In this document: positions 1 through 7,890 of the stretch, piece after piece
Numbering within the stretch: position 1 is the stretch's first letter
Layout: every line of letters begins with the position of its first letter
DNA from: Candidatus Vagococcus giribetii
Lineage (GTDB): Bacteria > Bacillota > Bacilli > Lactobacillales > Vagococcaceae
Length of the DNA: 64,000 nucleotides
Assembly (NCBI RefSeq): GCF_017316185.1
Contig: NZ_JAFLVX010000015.1
Span: forward strand, 1 to 64,000
Reading direction: 5' to 3'
The notes under the pieces: model-generated
Database searches by the model: none
What the model saw: the letters and a program-made list of their open reading frames with translations, nothing else
What the model was told of the DNA's origin: nothing
Made by a program: the position numbers and the translations under genes

Positions 1-19
1 TAGTTTGTCTTCAATCTGA

Positions 20-58
20 AGTGAGACATAAGAGGTGTCCTCTATGTCTCACTTTTTA
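20..58 (+). terminator. Rho-independent terminator
   Basis: Arms AGTGAGACATAAGAGG (20-35) and CCTCTATGTCTCACT (39-53) pair with a single bulged A and are followed by TTTTT. The T-tract lies on the plus side, so the hairpin ends a plus-strand gene left of the window. It may also stop pncB transcripts coming from the other side. Confidence 0.85.
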
Positions 59-72
59 TCTTAAAGAGATTA

Positions 73-1518
73 TTATCTAACCATTTTTTTAACTTTTTCA
101 ATGGTATTTAATTTATGTTGCCAACATTCCATTGATAAGTCTACTGGGTATTTTTGTGGATTTAAATTACGTTTATACTCTTCCCATAAGGAATCTAAAT
201 TACTTTTCGCATATTCTTTAATATCTTGAAGTTTCGGCAAATCATACACACGCTCACCTTCAATATAAATATCGCGAAGAATTGGACGAGCTTCAAAATC
301 CGTCACTGTTTTATTAATAAACGTGTGAACAGGATGGAACATATAAAGCTCCTTTTGATCTCTTGGGTCTTCATGCCACAAGGTCACATAATCCCCTTCA
401 GACTTACCATCTTTTTTACCAGTAATTCGCCACACTTGTTTTTTCCCTGGCGTTGATACTTTTTCAACATTACTTGATAATTTAATCGTATCAATCATTT
501 CACCACGGGTATTTTCAATTGATACAAGCTTGTATACAGCACCTAAGGCAGGTTGATCGTAAGCTGTAATAAGTTTAGTTCCGATTCCCCATACATCAAT
601 TTTAGCTTTTTGCATTTTTAAGTTTAAAATAGTGGATTCATCTAAATCATTTGACGCATAAATTTTAGCATCTGTATAACCAGCTTCATCTAGCTGATGA
701 CGTACTTTTTTAGAAATATAAGCCATATCTCCACTATCAATACGTACACCTAAGAAGTTGATTTTGTCACCCATTTCATTTGCCACTCGAATCGCATTTG
801 GCACACCTGATTTTAGAGTGTCAAATGTATCTACTAAGAACACACAATCTTTATGAGTGCTAGCATAAGCTTTAAATCCTTCATAATCATCTAAATAAGA
901 TTGCACTAAACTATGAGCATGAGTTCCTGATGCCGGCATACCAAAAATCTTAGCAGCACGAACATTACTTGTTGCGTCACATCCGCCAATATAAGCAGCG
1001 CGAGTCCCCCAAATAGCAGCGTCCATTTCTTGCGCGCGTCTTGTACCAAATTCCATAACCAAATCATCTTCACAAACTGCTCTAACACGAGCCGCTTTTG
1101 TAGCAATCAACGTTTGGTAGTTAATAATATTTAAAATAGCTGTTTCCACTAACTGGCATTGAGCTAAAGGACCTTCTACTTGGAATAAAGGCTCATCATT
1201 AAAAACCATCTCGCCTTCAACAACTGAACGCACGGTACAAGTAAATTTAAACTCTTTTAAATAAGTTAAAAATTCTTCCGGGTATTCCGTTACTTCTCTT
1301 AAATAAGCAATATCACTTTCTGTGAAAGTTAAATGATCTAGATAATTAACAACTCTTTCTAGACCAGCAAAAATGGCATAACCATGTTTAAAAGGCATGT
1401 CTCTAAAGTAACACTCAAAAACTGCATGTAAGTCTGCACGGTCTAACTCCCAATAAGTTTTCATCATATTAAGTTGGTATAAATCCGTGTGAAGGGTTAA
1501 ACTATCATCTTTGTACAT
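73..1518 (-). CDS. pncB: Nicotinate phosphoribosyltransferase
   Basis: This enzyme makes nicotinate mononucleotide from nicotinate and PRPP, the first step of the Preiss-Handler NAD salvage route, in the cytosol. The 481-residue product has the Gram-positive PncB layout: an N-terminal stretch with TDLYQLNMM near residue 12, the GTRRAQEMDAA segment near 158, a phosphate-binding region VRIDSGDMAY near 258, and GIGTKLITAYDQPALGAVYK near 313. The length is normal for the family. The ATG follows a GGAG site and a promoter at 1565-1593. The gene stands alone, and the convergent hairpin at 20-58 could end it. Product assignment is firm; whether niacin controls it cannot be seen. Confidence 0.93.
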   Translation of the reverse strand: MYKDDSLTLHTDLYQLNMMKTYWELDRADLHAVFECYFRDMPFKHGYAIFAGLERVVNYLDHLTFTESDIAYLREVTEYPEEFLTYLKEFKFTCTVRSVVEGEMVFNDEPLFQVEGPLAQCQLVETAILNIINYQTLIATKAARVRAVCEDDLVMEFGTRRAQEMDAAIWGTRAAYIGGCDATSNVRAAKIFGMPASGTHAHSLVQSYLDDYEGFKAYASTHKDCVFLVDTFDTLKSGVPNAIRVANEMGDKINFLGVRIDSGDMAYISKKVRHQLDEAGYTDAKIYASNDLDESTILNLKMQKAKIDVWGIGTKLITAYDQPALGAVYKLVSIENTRGEMIDTIKLSSNVEKVSTPGKKQVWRITGKKDGKSEGDYVTLWHEDPRDQKELYMFHPVHTFINKTVTDFEARPILRDIYIEGERVYDLPKLQDIKEYAKSNLDSLWEEYKRNLNPQKYPVDLSMECWQHKLNTIEKVKKMVR

Positions 1519-1564
1519 TTATCTGTCTTCTCCAATTCTGTTCTGACTTAAAGTCTCACTCTAT

Positions 1565-1593
1565 ATTTTACGTCTTATAAAAAACTTTCTCAA
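1565..1593 (-). promoter_or_regulatory. pncB promoter
   Basis: On the minus strand TTGAGA, a 17-base spacer and TAAAAT lie about 50 bases before the pncB start. This is a good sigma-A match. No operator was recognised. Confidence 0.65.
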
Positions 1594-1659
1594 CCTTTTT
1601 CCCTTTCTTTTCAGTCCATTTACATGATATATTGTGTCAGACAAATAAAGGAGGTCCTT

Positions 1660-2457
1660 ATGCTTATTTTTTTACTAATACTCGGACTTATCGGTAGTAC
1701 ATTCATCGCTATAAGCGGTTATTTTCTTCATGCCATTTCTTTTTCAGGCATTTTTGCAACGATTTTTATTGGAACTAGCTTAGCATTAACAGGCAACATA
1801 CCTATTTGGGCAACGGTTATTTTTTTATTTGGTTCTTCTTTAGTCATTAACTTGATCAAACAAGTTCTCTTCCCTGATAGTCTATCTAAAGAAACTGTTA
1901 TCCATGAAAAGAACGGACCTAGAGATTATTTCCAAATTCTAGCAAATACTCTACCTGCTACTATTTTCATCTTACTTTACACATTCACTTCAAATAACAG
2001 TTTTCTATTAGGAAGCCTCGCCTCATTAGCAGGAGCAACAGCCGATACTTGGGCTTCTGAAATTGGTATGTTGAGTAAAAGAAAACCAATTGATATCACC
2101 ACATTCAAACCTTTACCTACTGGACTTTCTGGTGGCGTGAGTTTATTAGGTTTAATCGCTTCATTTTTCGGTAGTTTGTTTGCCGTTTTAATCTTTTTTA
2201 TTTTTAGTAAACTCTTCTACCAAGAGACAACCACGCAACACTTATTTTCGATAGTAGTTTTAGGCTTCTTCACCTCTCTACTGGACAGCTTACTAGGCAG
2301 TTTGTTCCAAAGAACATATCAAACAACTAACAATGAATTAACAGAACAAGCAACAGGTAACAAACTTGTCCACGGTGTGACTTGGCTATCAAATGATGGT
2401 GTTAACTTAATAGCGACCTCTTGTATTGCTATTATCACTTTTTTATTAACAAACTAA
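1660..2457 (+). CDS. DUF92 family integral membrane protein
   Basis: A 265-residue, strongly hydrophobic protein with about six membrane segments. It matches the DUF92 family by the conserved stretch with GATADTWASEIG near residue 125, then KPIDITTFKPLPTGLSGGVS, and later a conserved LLGSLFQ(R) segment and VTWLSNDGVN near the end. Family members lie in the cytoplasmic membrane; a link to phytyl or isoprenoid phosphate metabolism is known only for the plant relatives, so no function is assigned here. The ATG at 1660 was chosen because AAGGAGG ends six bases before it; an in-frame ATG 36 bases upstream has no ribosome site. The gene ends in a shared bidirectional terminator. Confidence 0.85.
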   Translation: MLIFLLILGLIGSTFIAISGYFLHAISFSGIFATIFIGTSLALTGNIPIWATVIFLFGSSLVINLIKQVLFPDSLSKETVIHEKNGPRDYFQILANTLPATIFILLYTFTSNNSFLLGSLASLAGATADTWASEIGMLSKRKPIDITTFKPLPTGLSGGVSLLGLIASFFGSLFAVLIFFIFSKLFYQETTTQHLFSIVVLGFFTSLLDSLLGSLFQRTYQTTNNELTEQATGNKLVHGVTWLSNDGVNLIATSCIAIITFLLTN

Positions 2458-2459
2458 AA

Positions 2460-2491
2460 AAAGAGGTTGAGACAAATGTCTCAACCTCTTT
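2460..2491. terminator. Bidirectional terminator between the DUF92 gene and rplL
   Basis: A perfect 15-base inverted repeat, AAAGAGGTTGAGACA (2460-2474) and its complement (2477-2491), has a two-base loop and A/T flanks on both sides. It serves the two convergent genes. Confidence 0.9.
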
Positions 2492-2511
2492 GATTACTTC
2501 AACTATAAAAA

Positions 2512-2880
2512 TTATTTTACAGTTACTGAAGCTCCAACTTCTTCTAATGAAGCTTTTAATGCTTCAGCGTCTTCTTTAGAAACGCCTTCTTTGATTGGTG
2601 CAGGAGCGCCATCAACTAAAGCTTTAGCTTCTTTAAGACCTAAACCAGTTGCTTCACGAACTGCTTTGATAACTTTAACTTTTGAATCTCCAGCAGAAGT
2701 TAATTCTACAGTGAATTCAGTTTGTTCTGCAGCAGCAGAAGCTTCACCAGCACCAGCAGCAGCTACAGGAGCAGCAGCAGATACACCAAATTCTTCTTCG
2801 ATAGCTTTTACTAAGTCATTTAATTCTAAGATAGTTGATACTTTTAAATCAGCAATAATTTGTTCAACGTTTAATGCCAT
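2512..2880 (-). CDS. rplL: 50S ribosomal protein L7/L12
   Basis: Stalk protein of the large ribosomal subunit that recruits and stimulates translation GTPases. The 122-residue product has the L12 plan: an N-terminal dimerisation region ([13 protein letters not shown]), an Ala/Gly-rich hinge around residues 35-55, and the C-terminal factor-binding domain with [18 protein letters not shown] near 70-87 and a VTVK end. The start at 2880 has GGAGG nine bases upstream; an ATG fifteen bases earlier would add five residues foreign to the family. It follows rplJ by 69 bases and is expected to be co-transcribed and controlled through the L10 leader. Confidence 0.98.
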   Translation of the reverse strand: MALNVEQIIADLKVSTILELNDLVKAIEEEFGVSAAAPVAAAGAGEASAAAEQTEFTVELTSAGDSKVKVIKAVREATGLGLKEAKALVDGAPAPIKEGVSKEDAEALKASLEEVGASVTVK

Positions 2881-2949
2881 TATATTTTCCTCCATTGTAA
2901 TCTTTTATAAGATTAATTTTTAGTTTTTTAGTTTAAAGCGAAATTACAA

Positions 2950-3453
2950 TTAAGCAACTTCTTCTTCTTTTGCTTCTGATACAGCTTTAACTGCGTATGC
3001 AACGTTTCTGACAGGAGCTTGTAATACTGAAAGTAACATAGAAAGTAAACCTTCGCGGTTTGGTAATTTAGCAAGAGCAATGATTTCTTCGATAGAAGAT
3101 ACGTTACCTTCGATAATACCACCTTTAATTTCTAATTTATCAGCAGTTTTAGCAAAATCATTCATGATTTTAGCTGGAGCAACTACGTCTTCGTTACTAA
3201 ATGCTACGGCAGTAGGTCCAACGAATACGTCTCCCATACCTTCTAATCCAGCAGCTTCAGCAGCACGACGTAAGATACCATTTTTGATAACTTTCATCTC
3301 AACGTTTGCATCACGTAATTGTTTACGTAAATCTGTTACTTGTTCAACTGTTAAACCACGGTAATCAACAACGACTACTGATGCAGCTTCTTTTAATTTA
3401 GCAGTAACAACTTCAACTTCTTGAGCTTTTTTAGCGATTGATGCTTCACTCAT
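2950..3453 (-). CDS. rplJ: 50S ribosomal protein L10
   Basis: Anchors L7/L12 dimers to 23S rRNA to form the stalk base (P0 in archaea and eukaryotes). The 167-residue product starts [13 protein letters not shown] and carries the L10 core [21 protein letters not shown] near 38-58, the KNGILRRAA segment and a C-terminal helix that binds L12. The ATG at 3453 follows GGAGGTGAAACAA; the open frame extends 56 codons upstream, but that part coincides with the structured leader and is not coding. L10 bound to L12 normally represses its own leader. Confidence 0.97.
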   Translation of the reverse strand: MSEASIAKKAQEVEVVTAKLKEAASVVVVDYRGLTVEQVTDLRKQLRDANVEMKVIKNGILRRAAEAAGLEGMGDVFVGPTAVAFSNEDVVAPAKIMNDFAKTADKLEIKGGIIEGNVSSIEEIIALAKLPNREGLLSMLLSVLQAPVRNVAYAVKAVSEAKEEEVA

Positions 3454-3496
3454 TTGTTTCACCTCCGTAAATATTAGATGGTGGAGTTTTTTTAAC

Positions 3497-3650
3497 ATAA
3501 AAAAACCCCATGCCACCGTTGACATAGAGGGACCATTGATTTCATTCAATATCGTCCTCGGTAGGAAATTAAGACTTACGTCACCTACTGTCTTCGGTAC
3601 AGTTATTATTAACCTAGACAACTATAACACAGATAGTTGCCTAGGACAAG
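3497..3650 (-). promoter_or_regulatory. L10 leader with attenuator terminator
   Basis: The 210 bases between rplA and rplJ fold as a ribosomal L10 leader. A 13-bp stem (3613-3625 with 3633-3645, one G-U pair) is followed on the minus strand by a conserved internal region. A 9-bp hairpin follows (3521-3529 with 3506-3514) and a T-run from 3505 downwards, 45 bases before rplJ. The hairpin followed by Ts is an intrinsic terminator, so the leader probably attenuates rplJ-rplL in response to free L10(L12)4. The class is known; the exact fold here is inferred by eye. Confidence 0.82.
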
Positions 3651-3664
3651 TTTTTTTCTAAAAA

Positions 3665-4354
3665 TTATAGAGATAAGGCGTCTACTTTAACTCCAGGACC
3701 AAATGTTGTAGTCACTGTTAAGTTTTTGATGTATTGACCTTTAGTTGCTGCAGGTTTAGCTTTAACAATCACTTCATGGATTGCTTTTAAGTTTTCGATT
3801 AATTTAGCATCGTCAAATGATACTTTACCGATTGGTACATGGATGTTACCTTGTTTGTCAACGCGGTAAGTTACTTTACCAGCTTTAACTTCTTCAACAG
3901 CTTTAGTTACGTCCATAGTAACAGTTCCTGTTTTAGGGTTAGGCATTAATCCTTTAGGTCCTAACACACGACCTAATTGACCAACTTGCGCCATCATGTC
4001 TGGTGTTGCAACAACAACGTCAAAACCAAACCATCCACCTTTAATTTTTTCAACCATGTCAGCATCGCCAACAAAGTCTGCTCCAGCAGCTTCAGCTTCT
4101 TTAGCTTTTTCGCCTTTAGCAAAAACTAAAACTGATTGAGTTTTACCAGTACCATTAGGTAAAACCATAGCTCCACGGATTTGTTGATCCGCTTTTTTAG
4201 GATCTACATTTAAGTTGTAAGCAACTTCTACAGTTGCGTCAAATTTTGCAATGTTTGTTTCTTTAGCTAAAGCAACTGCTTCTGCTGCAGAATAATGTTT
4301 TAATACGTCTACTTTTTTTAATGCATCTTGCATTTTTTTACTCTTTTTAGCCAT
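3665..4354 (-). CDS. rplA: 50S ribosomal protein L1
   Basis: Large-subunit protein at the L1 stalk, which helps release deacylated tRNA from the E site, and often a translational repressor of its own operon. The 229-residue product is of standard length, with the motifs [21 protein letters not shown] near 38-58, [19 protein letters not shown] near 128-146 and a C-terminal [14 protein letters not shown]. It starts with ATG after AAGGAGG. The 110-base gap from rplK carries a GTGG-AGG motif also present before rplK, which may be an L1-binding site. Confidence 0.98.
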   Translation of the reverse strand: MAKKSKKMQDALKKVDVLKHYSAAEAVALAKETNIAKFDATVEVAYNLNVDPKKADQQIRGAMVLPNGTGKTQSVLVFAKGEKAKEAEAAGADFVGDADMVEKIKGGWFGFDVVVATPDMMAQVGQLGRVLGPKGLMPNPKTGTVTMDVTKAVEEVKAGKVTYRVDKQGNIHVPIGKVSFDDAKLIENLKAIHEVIVKAKPAATKGQYIKNLTVTTTFGPGVKVDALSL

Positions 4355-4374
4355 TTTGTGTTTCCTCCTTGATT

Positions 4375-4400
4375 GTGGTTATAACGGTCGAACCTCCCAC
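4375..4400 (-). promoter_or_regulatory. Possible L1-binding element before rplA
   Basis: On the minus strand GTGGGAGG (4393-4400) is followed by a short spacer and ATAACCACA, then AAGGAGG and the rplA start. The same order, GTGGGAGG then AACCACA then AAGGAGG, occurs before rplK. GTGG and CCAC can pair to close a small stem. Repeated use at both L1-operon genes fits translational feedback by L1; this is inference. Confidence 0.45.
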
Positions 4401-4464
4401 GGAATTTATACTTTTCAATATAAACCGACTGAGAAGCTACTTCTAGTATCAATAGAATAAAAAA

Positions 4465-4887
4465 TTATTCTACAGTGATACCCATGCTTCGTGCAGTACC
4501 TTCTACCATGCGCATTGCTGCTTCAACGTCAGCTGCGTTTAGGTCTTGCATTTTAGTTTCAGCAATTTCTTTTACTTGATCTTTAGTTACAGTTGCAACT
4601 TTTTTAGAATTTGGCTCACCAGAACCTTTTTCGATTTTAGCAGCTTTTTTAAGTAATACTGCAGCTGGTGGTGTTTTTGTAATAAATGTAAATGAACGGT
4701 CTTCATATACAGAAATTACTACAGGAATGATTAATCCTGCTTGATCAGCCGTACGAGCGTTGAATTCTTTTGTGAATCCCATAATGTTAATACCCGCTTG
4801 TCCTAATGCTGGTCCAACTGGTGGTGCTGGAGTTGCTTTCCCTGCTGGGATTTGTAACTTAACTAATTTTTCTACTTTCTTTGCCAC
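4465..4887 (-). CDS. rplK: 50S ribosomal protein L11
   Basis: Binds the GTPase-associated centre of 23S rRNA and is needed for ribosome-triggered RelA/Rel activity. The 140-residue product has the hallmark [19 protein letters not shown], then [10 protein letters not shown], and ends [16 protein letters not shown]. The start is GTG at 4887: AAGGAGG lies eight bases before it, the residues that follow are [11 protein letters not shown] as in other L11 proteins, and a nearer ATG is out of frame. Longer in-frame starts would add 20 atypical residues. It is the first gene of the rplK-rplA unit. Confidence 0.97.
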   Translation of the reverse strand: MAKKVEKLVKLQIPAGKATPAPPVGPALGQAGINIMGFTKEFNARTADQAGLIIPVVISVYEDRSFTFITKTPPAAVLLKKAAKIEKGSGEPNSKKVATVTKDQVKEIAETKMQDLNAADVEAAMRMVEGTARSMGITVE

Positions 4888-4988
4888 GAGACATACCTCC
4901 TTAAGTCCGTGATGTGGTTTAATGGAGATGAAAATTTCTCCTCCCACGCTTCTTTATCAAAAAAGAAGCACGTGTGTAAAACACGTAC
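4888..4988 (-). promoter_or_regulatory. rplK 5' leader with hairpins
   Basis: The roughly 100-base leader on the minus strand holds, in order, an ACGTGT/ACACGT hairpin, a GCTTCTTT/AAAGAAGC hairpin, then GTGGGAGG (4940-4947), GGAG/CTCC, AACCACA and the ribosome site. The GTGG...CCAC arrangement repeats before rplA. A role as an L1 operator is inferred from position and repetition. Confidence 0.5.
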
Positions 4989-4994
4989 CTTGAC

Positions 4995-5023
4995 ATTATA
5001 TAAAATATGCAAAAAAAAAGCAA
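4995..5023 (-). promoter_or_regulatory. rplK-rplA promoter
   Basis: TTGCTT (5023-5018), a 17-base T-rich spacer and TATAAT (5000-4995) on the minus strand form a strong sigma-A promoter. Transcription would start near 4988. Confidence 0.8.
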
Positions 5024-5136
5024 CCCTATTTATGACTTTTTTAGATATATTAATGGAATCAGCCTATTCCTTGCAGTTAAAATTTTGCCGTGATAGAGTG
5101 TAAAGTAAGCTTATAAATAAGGAAGGAATGTGTTTT

Positions 5137-5706
5137 ATGATAAGACTAGCCCAACCAAAAGATGCTAGTGAAGCAATGGATTTAGTGATGATTGTATTAA
5201 GAGATATGGAACTTGAGGTATTTAACAAAATTTCTGAAGAGCAAGTTAAAGAACTACTAGTAACTGCCTTTGTTGATAAACCTAATTACCGTTATGGGTT
5301 TAAAAATGCGCTTGTTAAAGAAATTGATAATCAAGTTGCAGGTGTGGCTTTTGGCTACCCTGATCATATTGAAACATCAATTGATGACGACTTCATTCAA
5401 CTATTATTAGAAAACGGCTTAACTGAAGAACATAAATTTTTCCACGAATTAGAAACCTTCAAAAATGAATGGTACTTAGATACTCTAGTTACCTCTCCTA
5501 ATTTCCGAGGCCAAGGTGTTGCTAGAGAGTTATTAGATTCACTTTCTACAATTGCTAAAGAAAAAGAATGTCCTGCAATTGGATTAAACGTGGATAAAGT
5601 TAATGAAAGTGCTAGACGTATTTATTTAAATAACGGCTTTTCAAAAGTTGGTGAAATTGATATTGCCAATCATCGTTACGATCATCTACAAAAAAATGTA
5701 GGCTAA
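5137..5706 (+). CDS. GNAT family N-acetyltransferase
   Basis: A 189-residue cytosolic acyltransferase of the GNAT fold. It begins IRLAQPKDASEAMDLV, the usual first strand and helix, and contains the acetyl-CoA loop as LVTSPNFRGQGVARELLDSL near 125-145, followed by GLNVDKVNESARRIYLNNGF, the typical C-terminal strand and helix. The substrate is unknown. The ATG at 5137 is preferred because GGAAGG lies about ten bases upstream; an ATG nine bases earlier is almost in contact with that site. The stop codon lies in the first copy of a 22-base tandem duplication, and a strong terminator follows. Confidence 0.85.
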   Translation: MIRLAQPKDASEAMDLVMIVLRDMELEVFNKISEEQVKELLVTAFVDKPNYRYGFKNALVKEIDNQVAGVAFGYPDHIETSIDDDFIQLLLENGLTEEHKFFHELETFKNEWYLDTLVTSPNFRGQGVARELLDSLSTIAKEKECPAIGLNVDKVNESARRIYLNNGFSKVGEIDIANHRYDHLQKNVG

Positions 5707-5739
5707 TTAACATATAAATGTAGGCTAATTAACATATAA
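5697..5739 (+). repeat. 22-base tandem duplication over a stop codon
   Basis: The unit beginning TGTAGGCTAATTAACATA occurs at 5697-5718 and again at 5719-5739 with only the last base differing. The first copy contains the stop of the acetyltransferase gene, so the second is untranslated. It looks like a recent slippage duplication. Confidence 0.9.
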
Positions 5740-5743
5740 TAGT

Positions 5744-5790
5744 AAGAAACATTAAAAGAAAGACACTTTTCTTTTAATGTTTCTTTTTTT
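5744..5790 (+). terminator. Terminator of the acetyltransferase gene
   Basis: An 18-base perfect inverted repeat, AAGAAACATTAAAAGAAA (5744-5761) with its complement at 5768-5785, is followed by a T-rich run. Confidence 0.9.
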
Positions 5791-5810
5791 CTTTTTAATA
5801 CGGATATCCC

Positions 5811-5839
5811 TTGCTAATTCACCTAAAATGTTCTATACT
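5811..5839 (+). promoter_or_regulatory. Promoter of the P1B-4 ATPase gene
   Basis: TTGCTA (5811-5816), a 17-base spacer and TATACT (5834-5839) make a good sigma-A promoter. The start point falls inside the palindrome at 5842-5861, which suggests repression. Confidence 0.75.
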
Positions 5840-5841
5840 AT

Positions 5842-5861
5842 ATATGAACAATCGTTCATAT
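5842..5861 (+). promoter_or_regulatory. ArsR/SmtB-like metal operator
   Basis: ATATGAAC-AATC-GTTCATAT is a perfect 8-bp inverted repeat with a four-base centre, placed directly after the -10 box. TGAA...TTCA with this spacing resembles operators of the ArsR/SmtB family (CzrA, SmtB). No such regulator gene lies nearby, so the controlling protein would act in trans. The class call is inference. Confidence 0.65.
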
Positions 5862-5899
5862 GAAAATAAAAACATATATTATTTTAGGAGGGATTTATT

Positions 5900-7828
5900 A
5901 TGGCTCAGCATACACACGCTCAAGAGCATGACCACAGTCAAAGTGAACACACTCATGAACACAATCACGGTAATCTGCCTGTTGTTCTTTTCTTTCTTGG
6001 TCTAGCAACTTTCATACTTAGCTACTTTGTTTCTGCCACATTATGGCAAAATATTCTCGGAACACTTACTATTTTTCTATCTGGCTACCATATCATTATT
6101 GAAGGTGTGGAGGATACGATTAACCAAACAAAAGAATTCAAAAAATTCACCCCAAATGTCCACATTCTGATGACTCTGGCTGCTATTGGTGCAGCGATCA
6201 TCGGTGACTTCAGAGAAGGTGCTCTACTTATCTTAATCTTTGCTGGTGCTCACTTTTTAGAAGAATACGCTGAAGGTAAAAGTAAGCGTGAAATTACAAA
6301 TCTAATGAATATGAACCCAACCGAAGCCCGACTTATTCAACCTGATGGCTCAACTAAAATTGTTGAAGTTAGTTCTTTAGTCGTTGGTGATAAACTTCAA
6401 GTCTTAAATGGGGATCAAATTCCAACAGATGGAAAAATTATTGCTGGTTTTACTTCTATTGATGAATCTTCTATAAATGGAGAAAGTATCCCGGCTGAAA
6501 AAACTGTTGGTGATGATGTTTATGGTAGTACCATTAATGGCAACGGTGCTATCACGATTGAGGTAACTAAAGATAGCTCAGAAACAGTTTTTGCCAAAAT
6601 TCTTGAGTTGGTTAATCAATCTCAAAGTAATCTTTCTAAAAAAGCGACAAAAATTAAAAAATTAGAACCTAAATACGTAACTGCTGTCATGATCATCGTG
6701 GCTCTTTATATTGTAGCAATGCCACTAATCTTTGGTGCTACTTGGTACGATAGCTTTTATAAGGGTATGGTTTTCTTAACTGTCGCTTCTCCTTGTGCTT
6801 TAGCTGCTAGTGACGTTCCCGCTACTCTTTCTGGTATTTCAAATTTGGCTAAACGCGGGGTTCTATTTAAAGGTGGTTCTTACCTATCTAACTTAGAAGG
6901 TATTAAAGCTATAGCTTTTGATAAAACAGGAACCTTAACAGAAGGTAAACCTAAAGTTACAGATGTTGTCTTTATCGAAAGCCATCAAGAAAAAGCACAA
7001 AATTACTCAAATATTATTGCAGCGATGGAAAAACAAGCAAACCATCCTCTAGCTGATGCTATTCTTAATCACCTGACTGTGACTGAAGAAATCAACTTAG
7101 ACATCGACAATCAAATTGGTAAAGGACTCGTTTCTAATTACCAAAATAAAGACTATCGTATTGGAAAACCTAGTCAGTTTACCCAAGTACCTGAAGAACT
7201 GGCTCAACTAAATCATAAATTGGCAGAAGATGGTAAAACAGTGGTTTTCTTCTCAGAAGATGACTATGTCATTGGGCTAATCGCTATGATGGACTTACCA
7301 AATGACAATGCTAAAAAAGTCATTGCCTACCTGCATGAACAAGGTATTCACACAACAATGATTACTGGAGACGCTGAAAAAACCGGTCAAGCTGTAGCTA
7401 AACAATTAGGTATGGATGAAGTAGTTGGTAACGTCTTACCTGAAAACAAATCAGCAATTGTTGAAGAACTAGAGAAAAAATACGGTTCAACTGCTATGGT
7501 TGGTGATGGTGTCAATGATGCTCCAGCTCTTGTGAAAGCAGACATCGGTATTGCTATGGGTGAAGGAACAGACATTGCCATCGATGTGGCTGATGTGGTT
7601 CTAATGAAAAATGATTTAACCAAACTTAGCTACGCTCATAAAGTGTCAAAACGACTTGATAAAGTGGTTATGCAAAACATTGCCTTTTCAATGTTTATTG
7701 TAGCTCTACTAGTTATCCTCAACATTGTTGGTAAAATGAATTTACCACTAGGTATCTTAGCCCATGAAGGAAGTACCCTCATTGTTCTCTTCAATGGTTT
7801 ACGTTTATTAAAACCTATTAAAGACTAA
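5900..7828 (+). CDS. P1B-4-type heavy-metal-exporting ATPase
   Basis: A 642-residue P-type ATPase that should pump a divalent metal out of the cell at the cost of ATP. The first 24 residues are His-rich (MAQHTHAQEHDH...), a likely metal-binding tail. Membrane helices follow, then the actuator motif SINGES near 195, the transport motif SPC at 297-299, the phosphorylation site DKTGT at about 341, the HP dipeptide in QANHPLAD, and MVGDGVNDAPAL. SPC in the membrane together with HEGST at 622-626 marks subgroup P1B-4, whose known members (PfeT/ZosA, FrvA, CoaT) export iron(II), cobalt or zinc. The ATG follows AGGAGGG. Substrate is not decided by sequence; an ArsR-type operator favours zinc or cobalt over iron. 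Confidence 0.9.
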   Translation: MAQHTHAQEHDHSQSEHTHEHNHGNLPVVLFFLGLATFILSYFVSATLWQNILGTLTIFLSGYHIIIEGVEDTINQTKEFKKFTPNVHILMTLAAIGAAIIGDFREGALLILIFAGAHFLEEYAEGKSKREITNLMNMNPTEARLIQPDGSTKIVEVSSLVVGDKLQVLNGDQIPTDGKIIAGFTSIDESSINGESIPAEKTVGDDVYGSTINGNGAITIEVTKDSSETVFAKILELVNQSQSNLSKKATKIKKLEPKYVTAVMIIVALYIVAMPLIFGATWYDSFYKGMVFLTVASPCALAASDVPATLSGISNLAKRGVLFKGGSYLSNLEGIKAIAFDKTGTLTEGKPKVTDVVFIESHQEKAQNYSNIIAAMEKQANHPLADAILNHLTVTEEINLDIDNQIGKGLVSNYQNKDYRIGKPSQFTQVPEELAQLNHKLAEDGKTVVFFSEDDYVIGLIAMMDLPNDNAKKVIAYLHEQGIHTTMITGDAEKTGQAVAKQLGMDEVVGNVLPENKSAIVEELEKKYGSTAMVGDGVNDAPALVKADIGIAMGEGTDIAIDVADVVLMKNDLTKLSYAHKVSKRLDKVVMQNIAFSMFIVALLVILNIVGKMNLPLGILAHEGSTLIVLFNGLRLLKPIKD

Positions 7829-7830
7829 TA

Positions 7831-7869
7831 AAAAAACTCTAACTGATTAATAACCGGTTAGAGTTTTTT
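7831..7869. terminator. Bidirectional terminator after the metal ATPase
   Basis: Inverted repeat AAAAAACTCTAACTG (7831-7845) with CGGTTAGAGTTTTTT (7855-7869), one T-G pair. It separates two convergent units. Confidence 0.88.
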
Positions 7870-7890
7870 GTTATTTAAACATTTTTTAAT

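Noticed and set aside
2591-2923. Open frame on the plus strand across rplL
   Set aside because: It is a mirror of the Ala-rich rplL codons, with no ribosome site.
5697-5739. Possible start of a CRISPR array
   Set aside because: Only two adjacent copies, no spacers, no cas genes.
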